A DNA stretch of 64,000 bases from Photobacterium marinum (GCF_000331515.1 NZ_AMZO01000033.1:62001-126000), one strand, 5' to 3'. Shown: positions 16,487 to 27,303, numbered from the stretch's first letter. Program-made: numbers and translations. The notes: generated by a model from the sequence alone, not told the origin.

Positions 16487-17844
16487 AACTGCCCCGTTTT
16501 TCCAGCCTTTACGGCCGAATCTTTGCCACTTTCTGGCTGACGCTGCTGCTCATTGTCGTCGTGCTGCTGTTGCTGCCGCACCTCGATCCACGATCCCAGC
16601 ATACAATCCCGGAACCACAGCTCAAACGTTATCAGGACTCGGCCCTCAGTATTTCAGATCGCATTGCCTTTGGCCGGGAGCCGCTGCAAGAAAAATTGCG
16701 ACACTTCACCGAGCATAAGCGTCATAAGGGCTTTCAGCTCTACTTCACCACCACCGACGGGGAAATTATCACGCCTCAGAAGCGTAATAAGGCACTGCGT
16801 AATTTCATCACCATGGCCGATAACCCGGAGGATCCGAAGCAGAAGCTTTATGGCCGCTGGATGATGGCCGGGCCATTTACCGTCGAGCACCAGCAACAAA
16901 CACTGCTGATGTACATCGGCCGGATATGGCGGGAACCGCCGCCGTTTTTCATCCAGATTATGGACAAACCTTTTCAGCTCCTGTTACTGACGATGCTGGT
17001 CAGCACACCGCTGCTGCTTTGGTTAGCATGGGCCATCAGTATTCCGGCCCGTCGCCTGCAACAAGCCGCTGAACGTGTAGCAACCGGAGAGTTTGAAGCC
17101 AATCCGAAACTTGAATCCGGCCCCCGAGAATTCAAACAAGCCGGAGCCAGCTTCAACCAAATGGTCCAGGCCATCAACCAGATGGTAAGCGGCCAGCAAC
17201 GCCTGCTGTCTGATATTTCCCATGAGCTACGCTCACCGCTGACCCGGTTAAGGATGGCCACTGCTCTGGCCTCACGCAAACAAGGTGAAAGTAAGGAACT
17301 GGAGCGAATTGATACCGAAGCTGAGCGACTGGAAAAAATGATCAGCGAACTACTGGAGCTTTCACGCATGCAGGTTAACAGTCATCAGGAGCGTGAAAAC
17401 GCAGACGCCAGCACCCTGTGGTATGAAATGCTGGAAGATGCCCGCTTCGAAGCTGAGCAAAGCCAGAAAAAGCTGACTTATACCCCGCTCGAAGAGTGGC
17501 CACTCAGTGGTAACCCAAACTTGCTGATCAGCGCCCTAGAAAATGTGGTGCGTAATGCCATCAAGTATGGCAACGACATTATCGAGGTAACCTTCGCCAC
17601 CACCGACCAAGAGCTTACGATCCTGATCGACGATAACGGTGAAGGGGTACCGGATGAAGAGCTGGACGATATTTTCCGTCCCTTCTATCGGGTATCGACA
17701 GCCAGAGATCGCAGCAGCGGTGGCACAGGCCTAGGGCTGGCAATCACCGAAAGCGCGATCCGCCAGCACAACGGTAGTATCAAGGCCAGCCGCAGTCCGC
17801 TTGGCGGCCTCAGAGTCAGCATTTCGCTACCACTCGCCCGGTAA
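16483..17844 (+). CDS. cpxA: CpxA, envelope-stress sensor histidine kinase
   Basis: The 453-residue membrane kinase has TM1 at about 11-29, a periplasmic sensor domain at about 30-160, TM2 at about 163-185 and a HAMP linker. The HisKA box [15 protein letters not shown] carries phospho-His247. The HATPase domain shows N-box [12 protein letters not shown]1 DDNGEGVP and [10 protein letters not shown]. It detects misfolded inner-membrane and periplasmic proteins and is held inactive by CpxP. The start overlaps the cpxR stop. Confidence 0.95.
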   Translation: MKLPRFSSLYGRIFATFWLTLLLIVVVLLLLPHLDPRSQHTIPEPQLKRYQDSALSISDRIAFGREPLQEKLRHFTEHKRHKGFQLYFTTTDGEIITPQKRNKALRNFITMADNPEDPKQKLYGRWMMAGPFTVEHQQQTLLMYIGRIWREPPPFFIQIMDKPFQLLLLTMLVSTPLLLWLAWAISIPARRLQQAAERVATGEFEANPKLESGPREFKQAGASFNQMVQAINQMVSGQQRLLSDISHELRSPLTRLRMATALASRKQGESKELERIDTEAERLEKMISELLELSRMQVNSHQERENADASTLWYEMLEDARFEAEQSQKKLTYTPLEEWPLSGNPNLLISALENVVRNAIKYGNDIIEVTFATTDQELTILIDDNGEGVPDEELDDIFRPFYRVSTARDRSSGGTGLGLAITESAIRQHNGSIKASRSPLGGLRVSISLPLAR

Positions 17845-17968
17845 TCAAGTAATATCATCAGCGGAAATGGACAGACAGTCTGTCCGTTTCCGCTTTTTCT
17901 CTCCGGTTGGTTTTCGTCCCCTTTGTTTTGGTTACAATAGGGGCAAATTTTTAGCTGAAGCCACCCGT

Positions 17969-18433
17969 ATGTTTGATATCGCCCTTTATGAACCGGAAAT
18001 CGCTCCGAATACCGGCAACATTATCCGCCTTTGCGCCAACTGTGGTGCCACGCTGCACCTGATTGAACCTTTGGGCTTCGACCTAGAAGAAAAAAAACTG
18101 CGCAGAGCCGGACTGGACTACCACGATCTCGCTCATGTCCACCGTCATAAAAACTTTGAGGCTTTCCTGACAGCCATTGGTGAACGCCGCATTTTTGCCT
18201 GCACCACCAAGACAACCAACTACCATACTAATGCCAAATTTCAGGCCGGTGATGTGCTGTTATTCGGCCCGGAAACCCGTGGCCTGCCTGCTGAAATAAT
18301 TGAAGTCCTGCCACTGGAACAGCGCCTGCGCATCCCGATGCACCCGGACAGCCGCAGCCTGAACCTGTCCAATGCCGCAGCTATCATCGGCTATGAAGTA
18401 TGGCGTCAACTGGGATTTGAAGGCGCGGTATAA
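17969..18433 (+). CDS. trmL: TrmL, tRNA (cytidine/uridine-34-2'-O)-methyltransferase
   Basis: This 154-residue minimal SPOUT methyltransferase begins [20 protein letters not shown]. The knotted SAM site is [11 protein letters not shown] and [20 protein letters not shown]. TrmL methylates the wobble base ribose of certain tRNA-Leu isoacceptors. ATG 17969 matches the family start; a frame opening at 17801 inside cpxA is rejected. It lies downstream of cpxA in the same direction, followed by a strong terminator. Confidence 0.93.
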   Translation: MFDIALYEPEIAPNTGNIIRLCANCGATLHLIEPLGFDLEEKKLRRAGLDYHDLAHVHRHKNFEAFLTAIGERRIFACTTKTTNYHTNAKFQAGDVLLFGPETRGLPAEIIEVLPLEQRLRIPMHPDSRSLNLSNAAAIIGYEVWRQLGFEGAV

Positions 18434-18484
18434 GTCCGAAATTAGAGGTTCGAAGCTCAAGAAAAATAACCTCTTAAAAACGAC

Positions 18485-18510
18485 AAAGCGAGAGCTGCAG
18501 CTCTCGCTTT
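18485..18510. terminator. Bidirectional terminator between trmL and cysE
   Basis: 26-base perfect palindrome centred on CTGCAG with a GCGAGAG/CTCTCGC core, flanked by A3/T3. It serves convergent trmL and cysE. The same GCGAGAG core recurs at 47141 and 57752. Confidence 0.85.
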
Positions 18511-18537
18511 TAAATTTAATTCATCAACAGTGAAAGG

Positions 18538-19359
18538 TTAAATACCGTCACCGGCAATAAAGGTCTGGGATGTACCGTTAAACCGCTGATCCATATCCAT
18601 CGCCGGCTTTTCACTGCTCGGACGGCCGACAATCTTCGCCGGCACCCCGGCAACCGTTGTATGCGGCGGCACAGGGTTCAATACCACGGAACAGGAACCA
18701 ATTTTCGCCCCTTCGCCGACTTCAATATTACCCAGGATCTTAGCACCGGCACCAATCATCACCCCTTCACGAATTTTCGGGTGACGGTCGCCGCACTCTT
18801 TACCTGTACCACCCAACGTCACATCCTGCAGGATGGACACGTCATTTTCGACCACTGCCGTTTCACCAATCACAATACCGGTCGCGTGGTCGAACATAAT
18901 CCCCTGACCGATAGTCGCCGCCGGGTGCACATCCACCTGACAGGCAACTGAGATCTGGTTTTGCAGATAAACAGCCAACGCAATCCGGTTCTGCTTCCAG
19001 AGCCAGTTAGCTACCCGATAACCTTGCAGGGCATGAAAACCTTTCAGATATAACAGAGGTGTCAGGAACATCCCCACAGCCGGGTCTCGTTCAACCACAG
19101 CCCGGATATCGCAAGCGGCAGATTCCGTTATCATACAGTCGGCTGCATACGCCTCCTCAACCACTTCGCGTACAGCCATTGCTGGCATCGAAGGTGTGGC
19201 CAGCTTATTAGCCAGAATATAACTGAGTGCTCCAGCCAGATTGTCATGCTTAATGATCGTTGCATGGTAGAAACTGGCTAACATCGGCTCCTGCTCTGAC
19301 TGCTCCCGCGCTTCCCGCTTGATCGCCTGCCAGATCTCATGTTGTTGACATTCCTTCAC
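18538..19359 (-). CDS. cysE: CysE, serine O-acetyltransferase
   Basis: The 273-residue enzyme, the same length as E. coli CysE, has an N-terminal helical domain (EPMLASFYHATIIKHDNLAG) and a left-handed beta helix: DHATGIVIGETAVVENDV, GGTGKECGDRHPKIREGVMI, GAGAKILGNIEVGEGAKIG. The C-terminal tail ending GDGI is the segment bound by cysteine synthase CysK. It makes O-acetylserine, the first committed step of cysteine synthesis, and is feedback-inhibited by cysteine. I chose GTG 19359, which follows AGAGGGTGAC; an ATG 33 bases upstream would add an unconserved extension. Confidence 0.94.
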   Translation of the reverse strand: MKECQQHEIWQAIKREAREQSEQEPMLASFYHATIIKHDNLAGALSYILANKLATPSMPAMAVREVVEEAYAADCMITESAACDIRAVVERDPAVGMFLTPLLYLKGFHALQGYRVANWLWKQNRIALAVYLQNQISVACQVDVHPAATIGQGIMFDHATGIVIGETAVVENDVSILQDVTLGGTGKECGDRHPKIREGVMIGAGAKILGNIEVGEGAKIGSCSVVLNPVPPHTTVAGVPAKIVGRPSSEKPAMDMDQRFNGTSQTFIAGDGI

Positions 19360-19430
19360 GTCACCCTCTGTCTCGATTGTCCGTTTATTCAATCTGATAT
19401 TTGGTTATCTGTTAACTGTAACCTGCTATG

Positions 19431-19465
19431 AAAAAAAAACAACGCGAGCACCCGGCCCGCGTTGT
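19431..19465 (-). terminator. Intrinsic terminator between gpsA and cysE
   Basis: On the minus strand: ACAACGCG/CGCGTTGT stem (19458-19465 with 19439-19446) and a T-tract of eight or more. It separates gpsA from cysE. Confidence 0.85.
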
Positions 19466-19531
19466 CTCAATCTTCAGCTTCTAGTGTCATCGAGCCATAA
19501 AGAAGTAACCCGACAACGAAGAAGTTAACCG

Positions 19532-20548
19532 TTATTCGTCTTTCTTCTCACGGGCCAGTAGATCTTTGGCTGCCTCACGGGCATCTTTACCCTGGTAAAG
19601 CACCTGATAAATCTGCTCGGTGATCGGCATCTCAACACCATGGCGCTTGGCCAGCAGCCACACTTCCTTGGTATTGCGATAACCTTCAACAACCTGGCCT
19701 ATTTCTTCCTGAGCAATGTCTACCGATTTACCCTGGCCCAACGCCAGACCAAAACGACGGTTACGTGACTGGTTGTCAGTACAGGTCAGTACCAAATCCC
19801 CCAGCCCAGCCATCCCCATAAAGGTCTCCGGCTGCGCACCCAGAGCAGCGCCAAGGCGACACATTTCCGCCAGACCACGAGTGATCAGCGCAGTACGGGC
19901 ATTGGCACCAAAACCGATACCATCCGACATGCCGGCCCCAATCGCAATCACATTCTTCACCGCCCCGCCCAGCTGCATACCGATAAAATCGGTATTGCTG
20001 TAAACACGGAACGTCTTGCTGCAGTGGATTTTTTCCTGCAGTTCGCGAACAAAAGTTTCATCCGGGGAAGACACGGCAATCGCCGTCGGCATACCAGCTG
20101 CCAGCTCTTTGGCAAACGTCGGGCCGGACAGGACAGCCAGCGGCACATCCTCACCCAATGCCTCAACAGCCACCTCTTTCAACAAGCGGCCGGTCTCAGG
20201 CTCAAGGCCTTTGGTTGCCCAGCAGATCCGCGAGTCATCGCGCAGGAAAGGCTTCACATTCGACAATACCTCGCCAAACACATGGCTCGGAACTACCACC
20301 AGCAAATCACGGCAGGCCTTAACCGCAGCTTCCAGATCCGCTGACACGATCAGCGACTCAGGAAACGGTACTCCCGGCAGGAAGGCTTCGTTAGATCTGT
20401 CCACCTCAAGCTGCGCCATATGCTCCGGCTCGTGCCCCCAAAGGATGACATTTGCACCGTTGCGGGCCAGTGAGATTGCCAGTGAGGTACCGTACGAGCC
20501 GGCACCCAGCACTGTCATCGTGATTGCTTTATCTACGCTTTGATTCAT
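19532..20548 (-). CDS. gpsA: GpsA, sn-glycerol-3-phosphate dehydrogenase [NAD(P)+]
   Basis: The 338-residue protein has the Rossmann motif [38 protein letters not shown], the catalytic lysine region [17 protein letters not shown], and [20 protein letters not shown]. It reduces dihydroxyacetone phosphate to glycerol 3-phosphate for phospholipid synthesis, the biosynthetic counterpart of glpK. It is downstream of secB with 17 bases between, so probably co-transcribed. Confidence 0.96.
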   Translation of the reverse strand: MNQSVDKAITMTVLGAGSYGTSLAISLARNGANVILWGHEPEHMAQLEVDRSNEAFLPGVPFPESLIVSADLEAAVKACRDLLVVVPSHVFGEVLSNVKPFLRDDSRICWATKGLEPETGRLLKEVAVEALGEDVPLAVLSGPTFAKELAAGMPTAIAVSSPDETFVRELQEKIHCSKTFRVYSNTDFIGMQLGGAVKNVIAIGAGMSDGIGFGANARTALITRGLAEMCRLGAALGAQPETFMGMAGLGDLVLTCTDNQSRNRRFGLALGQGKSVDIAQEEIGQVVEGYRNTKEVWLLAKRHGVEMPITEQIYQVLYQGKDAREAAKDLLAREKKDE

Positions 20549-20565
20549 AACGGCTAATCAGCTAA

Positions 20566-21036
20566 TTAAGCTTCAGTGTTTTCAGTGTTTGCTTGCGCTT
20601 GGTTCTGCAGGTAGTTCATGAACAGCGCATCAAAGTTTACCGGAGCCAGGTTCAGCTGCGGGAATGTACCTTTCACTACCAGGCTTGAGATAGTTTCACG
20701 TGCATAAGGGAACAGGATGTTCGGGCAGAATGCACCCAGGCAATGTGCCAGCTGAGGCGCTTCCATACCTGCAACAGTGAAGATACCACCCTGCTGAACT
20801 TCACACAGGAATGCAGTGTCGTCAGCATTTTTCACAGTCACAGTCAGACGTAGCACAACTTCAAACACACCTTCGCCCAGTTCACGGCTTTGTGTGTCCA
20901 GATCCAGTTTTACATCCGGGTTCCACTCTTTCTGGAACATGTCCGGAGAGTTTGGCGCTTCAAAAGAAACGTCTTTCAGGAAGATACGCTGGATTTGGAA
21001 GTTCTGTTGCGCTTCGTTGTTTGCTGCTTCAGCCAT
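20566..21036 (-). CDS. secB: SecB, protein-export chaperone
   Basis: The 156-residue acidic tetrameric chaperone has [19 protein letters not shown] and [16 protein letters not shown] at the N-terminus and the conserved GGIFTVAG ... [19 protein letters not shown] region. It keeps preproteins unfolded and hands them to SecA. ATG 21036 follows AAGGACATTAAA; the frame extends 8 codons upstream without support. In E. coli grxC lies next to secB. Here the 137-base gap to the rhodanese gene contains no grxC. Confidence 0.95.
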   Translation of the reverse strand: MAEAANNEAQQNFQIQRIFLKDVSFEAPNSPDMFQKEWNPDVKLDLDTQSRELGEGVFEVVLRLTVTVKNADDTAFLCEVQQGGIFTVAGMEAPQLAHCLGAFCPNILFPYARETISSLVVKGTFPQLNLAPVNFDALFMNYLQNQAQANTENTEA

Positions 21037-21174
21037 TTTAATGTCCTTTTTCTCTCTCATATCTCATCACATGAGATCATAATTATTCGCAGCCATGACA
21101 ATCTTCACGCGCTGCACGAATCAGATTGTAGCCAGTGCGCACTCAAAGGGTGCACAAACCTTGGCAGCAAGAAG

Positions 21175-21624
21175 TTACTTCTTACCTTTGTTTGATTTAC
21201 TGCGCACCAGGGGCAGATTGGCTTCATTCCAGGAAATCAGGCCATCTTTCAGTAAATTAACATTCTCAAAGCCGGCTTTATGTAACAGGCCAGCAGACTC
21301 TTGCGCGGTCTGGCCCGTCTTGCATACCACAATGATTGGGGCAGTTTTATGCTTTTCAAGCTCTGAGAAGTTTTGTTCTTTAATTTGGCTAGGCAAAATG
21401 TGAAGCGCACCCGCAATATGGCCCTGGCGGTATTCGTCACGGCTACGGATATCGACAAACACCCCCTCTTCACGGTTTACCATGCTGACAGCCTGGTTCG
21501 GGTCCACAACAGCATAGCCCGCCGCCTTCTGCTTCACATAAGAAGCAATTACGGCTACCACCAAACCAACCCATACCAAAGATAAAATGGGATTACTTGT
21601 AACAAAGTCGATGTATTGCTGCAT
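21175..21624 (-). CDS. yibN: Membrane-anchored rhodanese-domain protein (YibN-like)
   Basis: The 149-residue protein has an N-terminal membrane helix (about 11-29, PILSLVWVGLVVAVIASYV) and one rhodanese domain. Its active loop CKTGQTAQ has the catalytic cysteine; HIAGALHILPSQI and LKDGLISWNEANLP are family blocks. YibN in E. coli sits at the same place near secB-gpsA-cysE and has been implicated in membrane-protein insertion contexts. The sulfurtransferase substrate is unknown. ATG 21624 gives the family-like start MQQYIDFVTSNPILS, and an upstream extension is rejected. Confidence 0.88.
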   Translation of the reverse strand: MQQYIDFVTSNPILSLVWVGLVVAVIASYVKQKAAGYAVVDPNQAVSMVNREEGVFVDIRSRDEYRQGHIAGALHILPSQIKEQNFSELEKHKTAPIIVVCKTGQTAQESAGLLHKAGFENVNLLKDGLISWNEANLPLVRSKSNKGKK

Positions 21625-22057
21625 GATTTTCGCTCTATTTTTCCTAGTATCAGACACCTGGGATTCAGGGCCAAACTCCACCTAAAAGGAACCTGAGTAT
21701 ACCCGTGTCGATCTTGTTGTACAGCCAGAGTCAGCAATTACGCGCCATGGCTCACTCGATCCCGGCGATATTAGTATATGCCTTAAACAACGGCGACTTA
21801 CTCCAGGTTTACAATGAAATTGCAAAAAAATGTCCCCAGAGACTTAAACTAAAACGTGGAAATGATTATATTTCTCGTTGGAAGATAACAATCTATTTAC
21901 AGCATTGTTTGATCTTACCCTACAGTTTTTGGCATAAGTTGTAGTAAAATTACACATAAACCAGACGAATTACGTTAGATATTTCAACTTTCATCAGATG
22001 TTTAATGTAATTGGTCTAAATTAAACTCAGATTTCTAACTTTACGAGAGGACAGCAT
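21625..22057. other. Divergent intergenic region between yibN and gpmM
   Basis: 433 bases. A 79-codon + frame (GTG 21705) has no family resemblance and is not called. The right half is A/T-rich and should hold the gpmM promoter (a -10-like TAAAAT near 21946 without a convincing -35). Confidence 0.4.
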
Positions 22058-23599
22058 ATGTCTGCTAAGAAGCCACTGGCTCTGGTTATCCTGGATGGTT
22101 GGGGTTACCGCGAAGACAACGCTAACAACGCAATTGCTAACGCCAAGACGCCTGTGATGGACGCTCTGATGGCAAATGAAGCCAACACCCTAATCTCTGC
22201 TTCAGGCATGGATGTTGGTCTGCCGGAAGGCCAGATGGGTAACTCTGAGGTTGGCCATACTAACATCGGCGCTGGCCGTGTTGTTTATCAGGACCTGACT
22301 CGCATCACTAAATCTATCGCTGACGGCGACTTCTTCGAGAACGAAGCACTGGCAGCTGCGATGGACAAAGCAATCAAAGCAGGCAAAGCTGTTCACATCA
22401 TGGGTCTGATGTCACCAGGCGGTGTACACAGCCATGAAGACCACATTGCAGCAGCTGTAGAAATGGCAGCTAAGCGTGGTGCAGAAAAGATTTACCTACA
22501 CTGCTTCCTGGATGGCCGTGATACCCCACCTCGCAGCGCAAAAGCCTCTCTTGAGCGTTTCGATGCAATCTTCGCTGAGCTGGGCAAAGGTCGTGTTGCT
22601 TCACTGGTTGGCCGTTATTACGCTATGGACCGTGACAACAACTGGGACCGCGTCGAAGTTGCATACGATCTGCTAACAGCGGCTAAAGCTGAATTCAGCG
22701 CTGAATCTGCAGTTGCTGGTCTGGAAGCGGCTTACGCTCGTGACGAAAACGACGAATTTGTTAAAGCAACTGAAATCCGTACTGAAGGCCAGGACGTTGC
22801 GGCTATTGAAGATGGCGATGCTGTGATCTTCATGAACTACCGTGCTGACCGTGCCCGTCAGATCACTCGTGCTTTCGAAACTGATTTTGCAGGCTTCGAG
22901 CGTGCTCAGTTCCCGGCGCTGGCTGATTTCGTGATGCTGACTCAGTACGCCGCAAACATCAAACTGCCAATCGCATTCCCGCCAGCAAGCCTGGACAACA
23001 CTCTGGGTGAGTGGCTGTCTAAGAAAGGTAAGAAACAGCTGCGTATCTCTGAAACAGAGAAATATGCACACGTTACTTTCTTCTTCAACGGCGGTGTTGA
23101 AAATGAATTTGACGGTGAGTCTCGCTCACTAGTTGCTTCTCCGAAAGTAGCCACTTACGACCTTCAGCCAGAGATGAGCGCACCAGAACTGACTGAGAAG
23201 CTGGTTGCAGCTATCAAGAGCGGTGAGTTCGACACTATCATCTGTAACTACCCGAATGGCGACATGGTTGGCCACACAGGTGTTTACGATGCTGCCATTC
23301 AAGCTTGTGAAGCACTGGACGGCTGCATTGGCCAAGTGGTTGAAGCTATCCGTGAAGTTGACGGCCAGATGCTGATCACTGCAGACCACGGTAACGCAGA
23401 AATGATGGTTAACCCTGAAACTGGCGGCATCCACACGGCACACACTAACCTGCCGGTACCACTGGTTTACGTAGGTAACAAATCACTAACTCTGAAAGAA
23501 GGCGGTAAACTGTCTGATCTAGCACCAACTATGCTGGCGCTGTCAGATATCGAAATCCCTTCAGAGATGACTGGTCAGGTGCTGTTTGATCTGAAATAA
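22058..23599 (+). CDS. gpmM: GpmM (GpmI), cofactor-independent phosphoglycerate mutase
   Basis: The 513-residue alkaline-phosphatase-superfamily enzyme binds two Mn ions. Motifs are [10 protein letters not shown] (metal Asp13), [14 protein letters not shown] with phosphorylated Ser63, [36 protein letters not shown] and ADHGNAEMM. It interconverts 3- and 2-phosphoglycerate. Codon use is biased as in highly expressed glycolytic genes. GAGAGGACAG precedes ATG 22058. envC starts 8 bases after its stop, so gpmM-envC-yibQ is probably one operon, as in enterobacteria. Confidence 0.97.
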   Translation: MSAKKPLALVILDGWGYREDNANNAIANAKTPVMDALMANEANTLISASGMDVGLPEGQMGNSEVGHTNIGAGRVVYQDLTRITKSIADGDFFENEALAAAMDKAIKAGKAVHIMGLMSPGGVHSHEDHIAAAVEMAAKRGAEKIYLHCFLDGRDTPPRSAKASLERFDAIFAELGKGRVASLVGRYYAMDRDNNWDRVEVAYDLLTAAKAEFSAESAVAGLEAAYARDENDEFVKATEIRTEGQDVAAIEDGDAVIFMNYRADRARQITRAFETDFAGFERAQFPALADFVMLTQYAANIKLPIAFPPASLDNTLGEWLSKKGKKQLRISETEKYAHVTFFFNGGVENEFDGESRSLVASPKVATYDLQPEMSAPELTEKLVAAIKSGEFDTIICNYPNGDMVGHTGVYDAAIQACEALDGCIGQVVEAIREVDGQMLITADHGNAEMMVNPETGGIHTAHTNLPVPLVYVGNKSLTLKEGGKLSDLAPTMLALSDIEIPSEMTGQVLFDLK

Positions 23600-23607
23600 T
23601 CAATCCC

Positions 23608-24765
23608 ATGCGGGATATGATCAAATACCTAAACCAAACTCTCCGCGCCAGTGCATTATGCACTGGCGCTTTGTTATGCCTGGTTATTTCCTTACCAAGC
23701 CTTGCTGCCAACCAGAACCAGCTTGACGGTGTAAAACAAGAAATATCTCGCCAGCAATCCCAACTCAGCAGCAAGCAGAAAAAAATCACATCGCTGCAAA
23801 AATCACTCAAACAGCAAGAACTTGCAATTGCTGCTGCGGCCAGAAAAATCCACGCCGCTGAAGGCGAACTCTCTACCCTTGAGTCATCAATCCGCCAATT
23901 CCACGGACAACTGCAACAACTTCAGCAACAGCAAGTTGGCCAGCAGGAAATGCTCAAGGAACTCCTTAACAATCATTACCGACAAGGTAAAAACAGCCAA
24001 CTGGCCAGTTTACTCAGCGGTGAAGACAGTACTGAACTTGACCGAATGTCTGTCTATGCGGAACGACTCAGCGCAGCCCGCGCCCGTGCCCTAGACGAGC
24101 TCGCGGCTACCACCACAGAACTGCAACTCAAACAGCATCAATTGAACCAGCAAAAACAACAGCAAAAAAACACACTGGCTGAACTGAAAACAGAAAAAAG
24201 CAAGCTCGAAGCCGAACAACGCAAGCGCAAGAAAACTGTGCGCACGATCAAAACTCAACTAAAGTCCGATACTCAATACCTGACTGAACTGCAGACCAAT
24301 GAAAAAAGGCTGGTTGACGAAATAGCCAAGGCTAAAGCAGCTGCAGAAGCTGCGCGCCGGGTACCGATGGATGGCCTGGCCAAACGTAAAGGCAAACTGC
24401 CGTGGCCGGTCAAAGGCAAAGTCTTGCATCAATACGGCAGTTCACAGCAGGGCGAACTGCGCTGGAAAGGTATGGTGATCAGCAAATCAGCAGGCAGCCA
24501 AGTTAAAGCCGTTTACCCCGGTAAGGTTGTCTTTGCTGATTGGCTTCGTGGCTACGGCCTGATGCTGGTTATCGACCACGGTAAAGGCGATATGAGTTTT
24601 TACGGCTACAACCAGACGCTGCTGAAAAAAGTCGGAGATACTGTTCAGGCCAACGATGCCATCGCCTTGGTAGGTGACAGTGGCGGCCAGGATCAATCAG
24701 CTCTGTATTTTGAAATTCGCCGCAAAGGCTCACCGACAAATCCGGTAAGCTGGCTGACGAAATAA
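23608..24765 (+). CDS. envC: EnvC, murein hydrolase activator with degenerate LytM domain
   Basis: The 385-residue periplasmic protein has a signal peptide (cleavage after about residue 33, SLPSLAA), long Gln-rich coiled coils at about 35-235 and a C-terminal M23/LytM domain at about 265-385. The domain motif reads DHGKGDMSFYGYNQ, with Tyr where active M23 peptidases have the second His. It therefore looks catalytically dead, like E. coli EnvC, which activates amidases AmiA/AmiB under FtsEX control. ATG 23608 lacks a clear ribosome site, and ATG 23617 is an alternative. Confidence 0.93.
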   Translation: MRDMIKYLNQTLRASALCTGALLCLVISLPSLAANQNQLDGVKQEISRQQSQLSSKQKKITSLQKSLKQQELAIAAAARKIHAAEGELSTLESSIRQFHGQLQQLQQQQVGQQEMLKELLNNHYRQGKNSQLASLLSGEDSTELDRMSVYAERLSAARARALDELAATTTELQLKQHQLNQQKQQQKNTLAELKTEKSKLEAEQRKRKKTVRTIKTQLKSDTQYLTELQTNEKRLVDEIAKAKAAAEAARRVPMDGLAKRKGKLPWPVKGKVLHQYGSSQQGELRWKGMVISKSAGSQVKAVYPGKVVFADWLRGYGLMLVIDHGKGDMSFYGYNQTLLKKVGDTVQANDAIALVGDSGGQDQSALYFEIRRKGSPTNPVSWLTK

Positions 24766-24801
24766 CTCAGATTTAAATAACGTTTTATAAGGACAGATTT
24801 A

Positions 24802-25518
24802 ATGCGACGGATCGCAATCGGACTCAGCCTTCTGATCGGATTACTGCTCTCTGGCAACCTACAGGCAGCAAGACTAGCCATTGTGATCGATGACCTGGGT
24901 TACCAGTCAATGCCGGCGGCACTTTCAGACCTTCCGCCTGAAGTGAGTATCTCTATTCTACCTGACACCCCTTTCGATCTGGAAACCGCCGACCAGGCCA
25001 AGCAAGAACGGCGCGACACCCTGCTCCACATGCCGATGCAGCCGCTGAAACCAGCCCCCCTGGAACTCACAACCCTTACAGAAGCGATGTCGCAGGCAGA
25101 ACTGCAACAGACCCTGCGCCATGCCCTGAGCCGAGTACCCAATGCTATCGCCATGAACAACCACATGGGCAGTGCCCTGACTCAAAACCCCAAAGCAATG
25201 GATTGGGTGATGGAGGTACTGGATCACCAAGGAATAAACTTCCTTGATAGCCGTACCACGGCAAAATCTGTTGCCCTGCACCAGGCAAGGCAACACGGCG
25301 TACCGGCATTGCGCCGTCATGTTTTCCTTGACCACTTCCGCACCCGAGAATTTGTCAGCCAGCAGTTAAGACTGGCTATCAAACGAGCCAAAAGAAACGG
25401 CTTTGCCATCGCCATCGGCCATCCCTATCCTGAAACGCTGGCGACGCTAGAAGAGCAGATCCCGGCATTGGCCGAACAAGATGTTCAGCTGGTACGCATC
25501 TCTTCCTTATACCGTTAG
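24802..25518 (+). CDS. yibQ: YibQ-like divergent polysaccharide deacetylase
   Basis: The 238-residue exported protein has a signal peptide of about 22 residues, then ARLAIVIDDLGYQ with the first-motif Asp pair. MNNHMGSALTQ (motif-2 equivalent), DSRTTAKSVA and AIAIGHPYPETL follow. It belongs to the divergent polysaccharide deacetylase family (DUF610), whose substrate is not established. Fixed position after envC suggests a peptidoglycan-related role, which is inference. AAGGACAG precedes ATG 24802. Confidence 0.88.
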   Translation: MRRIAIGLSLLIGLLLSGNLQAARLAIVIDDLGYQSMPAALSDLPPEVSISILPDTPFDLETADQAKQERRDTLLHMPMQPLKPAPLELTTLTEAMSQAELQQTLRHALSRVPNAIAMNNHMGSALTQNPKAMDWVMEVLDHQGINFLDSRTTAKSVALHQARQHGVPALRRHVFLDHFRTREFVSQQLRLAIKRAKRNGFAIAIGHPYPETLATLEEQIPALAEQDVQLVRISSLYR

Positions 25519-25552
25519 GAACTCAAGGCTCGACGATTCAAGATCGCTTCCC

Positions 25553-26197
25553 CTAAATATCTCGCTGTACCTGCTCACAGTAATGAGATTCCAACTGCAT
25601 AACCTGCTCTTTACCCTTAGCTGTAGTCAACGGTCGGACGATACTCAACATCTGCAATACGCCCTGATAGATCACACCCTTAGTAATCTTGGCGCCGGCT
25701 GCCTGAGTGGTCTGATAACAAATCCAACTGGAAGCAACCAGCTTGAGGGTATTGGCTAAGCTAAGCAGCTCTTTATCATCAAGATCCAGCAAACCGCTGG
25801 CTCGAAAACTGTTCATCATCGCCATAATATTACTATGCAGCTGCTCTTGCGCGGCCAGGTATTTATTCTGCAGTTCAGGATCCCGGCGTAAAATATCCGG
25901 TAAATTGGCATAAAAAAACCGGTACCGCCACATCAGCATGAAGACACCGTCGAGGTATCCCAATAAGTTATCAGCAGTGACATTCACTTCAGCTTGTGGC
26001 TGAAAACGAATACTCAAATCGCGGGCGTATTCATCAAAAATACTGTGTATAATCTCTTCTTTATTGCGAAAATGATAATACAGATTGCCGGGGCTTATCC
26101 CTAAATGAGCGGCAATATGGTTCGTGGTAATGTTTGGCTCACCGCTTTCGTTAAAAAGCTCTAGTGCAGCCAGAATAATTCTATCGCGGGTCTTCAT
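25553..26197 (-). CDS. TetR/AcrR-family transcriptional regulator
   Basis: The 214-residue protein has an N-terminal TetR helix-turn-helix (TRDRIILAALELFNESGEPN, HIAAHLGISPGNLYYHFRNK) followed by an all-helical ligand domain. The ligand domain (MWRYRFFYANLPDILRRDP) resembles a TetR group widespread in vibrios with no function known to me. ATG 26197 places the helix-turn-helix at the normal distance from the N-terminus; the frame extends 21 codons further without support. It is divergent from hldD with about 110 bases between and convergent with yibQ. Confidence 0.85.
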   Translation of the reverse strand: MKTRDRIILAALELFNESGEPNITTNHIAAHLGISPGNLYYHFRNKEEIIHSIFDEYARDLSIRFQPQAEVNVTADNLLGYLDGVFMLMWRYRFFYANLPDILRRDPELQNKYLAAQEQLHSNIMAMMNSFRASGLLDLDDKELLSLANTLKLVASSWICYQTTQAAGAKITKGVIYQGVLQMLSIVRPLTTAKGKEQVMQLESHYCEQVQRDI

Positions 26198-26310
26198 TCG
26201 CTTCTCACTTCCGTCGCCCGGTGGCAATAGTGTAATGTTATCATAAAGAAGATTCATCACGGTGGCACTTATGCGGCCGTTGTCCCAATGTATTAAAGAC
26301 TGGAATAGCC

Positions 26311-27255
26311 ATGATTATTGTAACTGGTGGCGCCGGCATGATCGGCAGCAACATCGTAAAAGCTCTGAACGAGCAAGGACGCAACGACATCCTGGTTGTT
26401 GACAACCTGAAAGACGGAACGAAATTTGCGAACCTGGTTGATCTGGACATCGCCGATTACATGGACAAAGAAGACTTCATTACCCAGATTATGGCGGGTG
26501 ATGAGTTCGGTCCAATCGATGCTATCTTCCATGAAGGTGCTTGCTCTGCAACCACTGAGTGGGACGGAAAGTACATGATGCTGAACAACTATGAGTACTC
26601 GAAAGAGCTGCTTCATTACTGTCTGGAACGCGAAATTCCGTTCCTTTATGCATCATCAGCGGCAACATATGGCGGCCGTGATCATGACTTCATCGAAGAA
26701 AAAGAATATGAAGGTGCGCTGAACGTTTACGGTTACTCGAAGCAGCAGTTTGATAACTATGTTCGCCGCATCTGGCAAGATGCAGAAGAGCACGGTGAAA
26801 AACTGTCTCAGATCACCGGCTTCCGCTACTTTAACGTCTACGGCCCTCGTGAACAGCATAAAGGCAGCATGGCATCGGTTGCCTTCCACCTCAACACACA
26901 GATCACCAACGGTGAAAATCCGAAACTGTTCGAAGGTTCTGATACCTTCAAACGTGACTTCGTTTATGTGGGCGATGTTTGCCAAATGAACCTGTGGTTC
27001 TGGCAAAACGGTGTATCTGGTATTTTCAACTGCGGTACCGGTAATGCAGAATCATTCCGAGAAGTCGCCAAAGCTGTGATCAAACACCACGGTAAAGGCG
27101 AAGTAGAAGAGATCCCATTCCCAGAACACTTGAAAGGGCGCTACCAGAAATTTACCCAGGCCGATCTAACTAAAGTCCGTGCAGCAGGCTACGACAAGCC
27201 ATTCAAATCCGTTGCCGAAGGCGTGGCTGAGTACATGGCAATCCTAAATAAATAA
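26311..27255 (+). CDS. hldD: HldD (RfaD), ADP-L-glycero-D-manno-heptose-6-epimerase
   Basis: The 314-residue extended SDR enzyme has NADP motif [21 protein letters not shown] and catalytic YGYSKQQFD (YxxxK), plus [11 protein letters not shown] and RDFVYVGDV. It converts ADP-D-glycero- to ADP-L-glycero-D-manno-heptose, the donor for the heptosyltransferases encoded downstream (waaF and the opsX-like gene). It opens the LPS locus and is closed off by its own terminator. Confidence 0.97.
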   Translation: MIIVTGGAGMIGSNIVKALNEQGRNDILVVDNLKDGTKFANLVDLDIADYMDKEDFITQIMAGDEFGPIDAIFHEGACSATTEWDGKYMMLNNYEYSKELLHYCLEREIPFLYASSAATYGGRDHDFIEEKEYEGALNVYGYSKQQFDNYVRRIWQDAEEHGEKLSQITGFRYFNVYGPREQHKGSMASVAFHLNTQITNGENPKLFEGSDTFKRDFVYVGDVCQMNLWFWQNGVSGIFNCGTGNAESFREVAKAVIKHHGKGEVEEIPFPEHLKGRYQKFTQADLTKVRAAGYDKPFKSVAEGVAEYMAILNK

Positions 27256-27271
27256 TAGCCAAAAACAACAT

Positions 27272-27303
27272 AAAGCCGGTAGTAATAACTGCCGGCTTTT
27301 TTA
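27272..27303 (+). terminator. Intrinsic terminator after hldD
   Basis: AAGCCGG/CCGGCTT stem with a TAG/CTG extension around a small loop, T6 tail. Confidence 0.85.

Noticed and set aside
21037..21174. Possible grxC between secB and yibN, as in E. coli
   Set aside because: Only 137 bases with no open frame or glutaredoxin CPYC motif; the gene is simply absent here.
21705..21944. 79-codon + strand frame (GTG start) between yibN and gpmM
   Set aside because: No family resemblance, irregular composition and position over the expected gpmM promoter.
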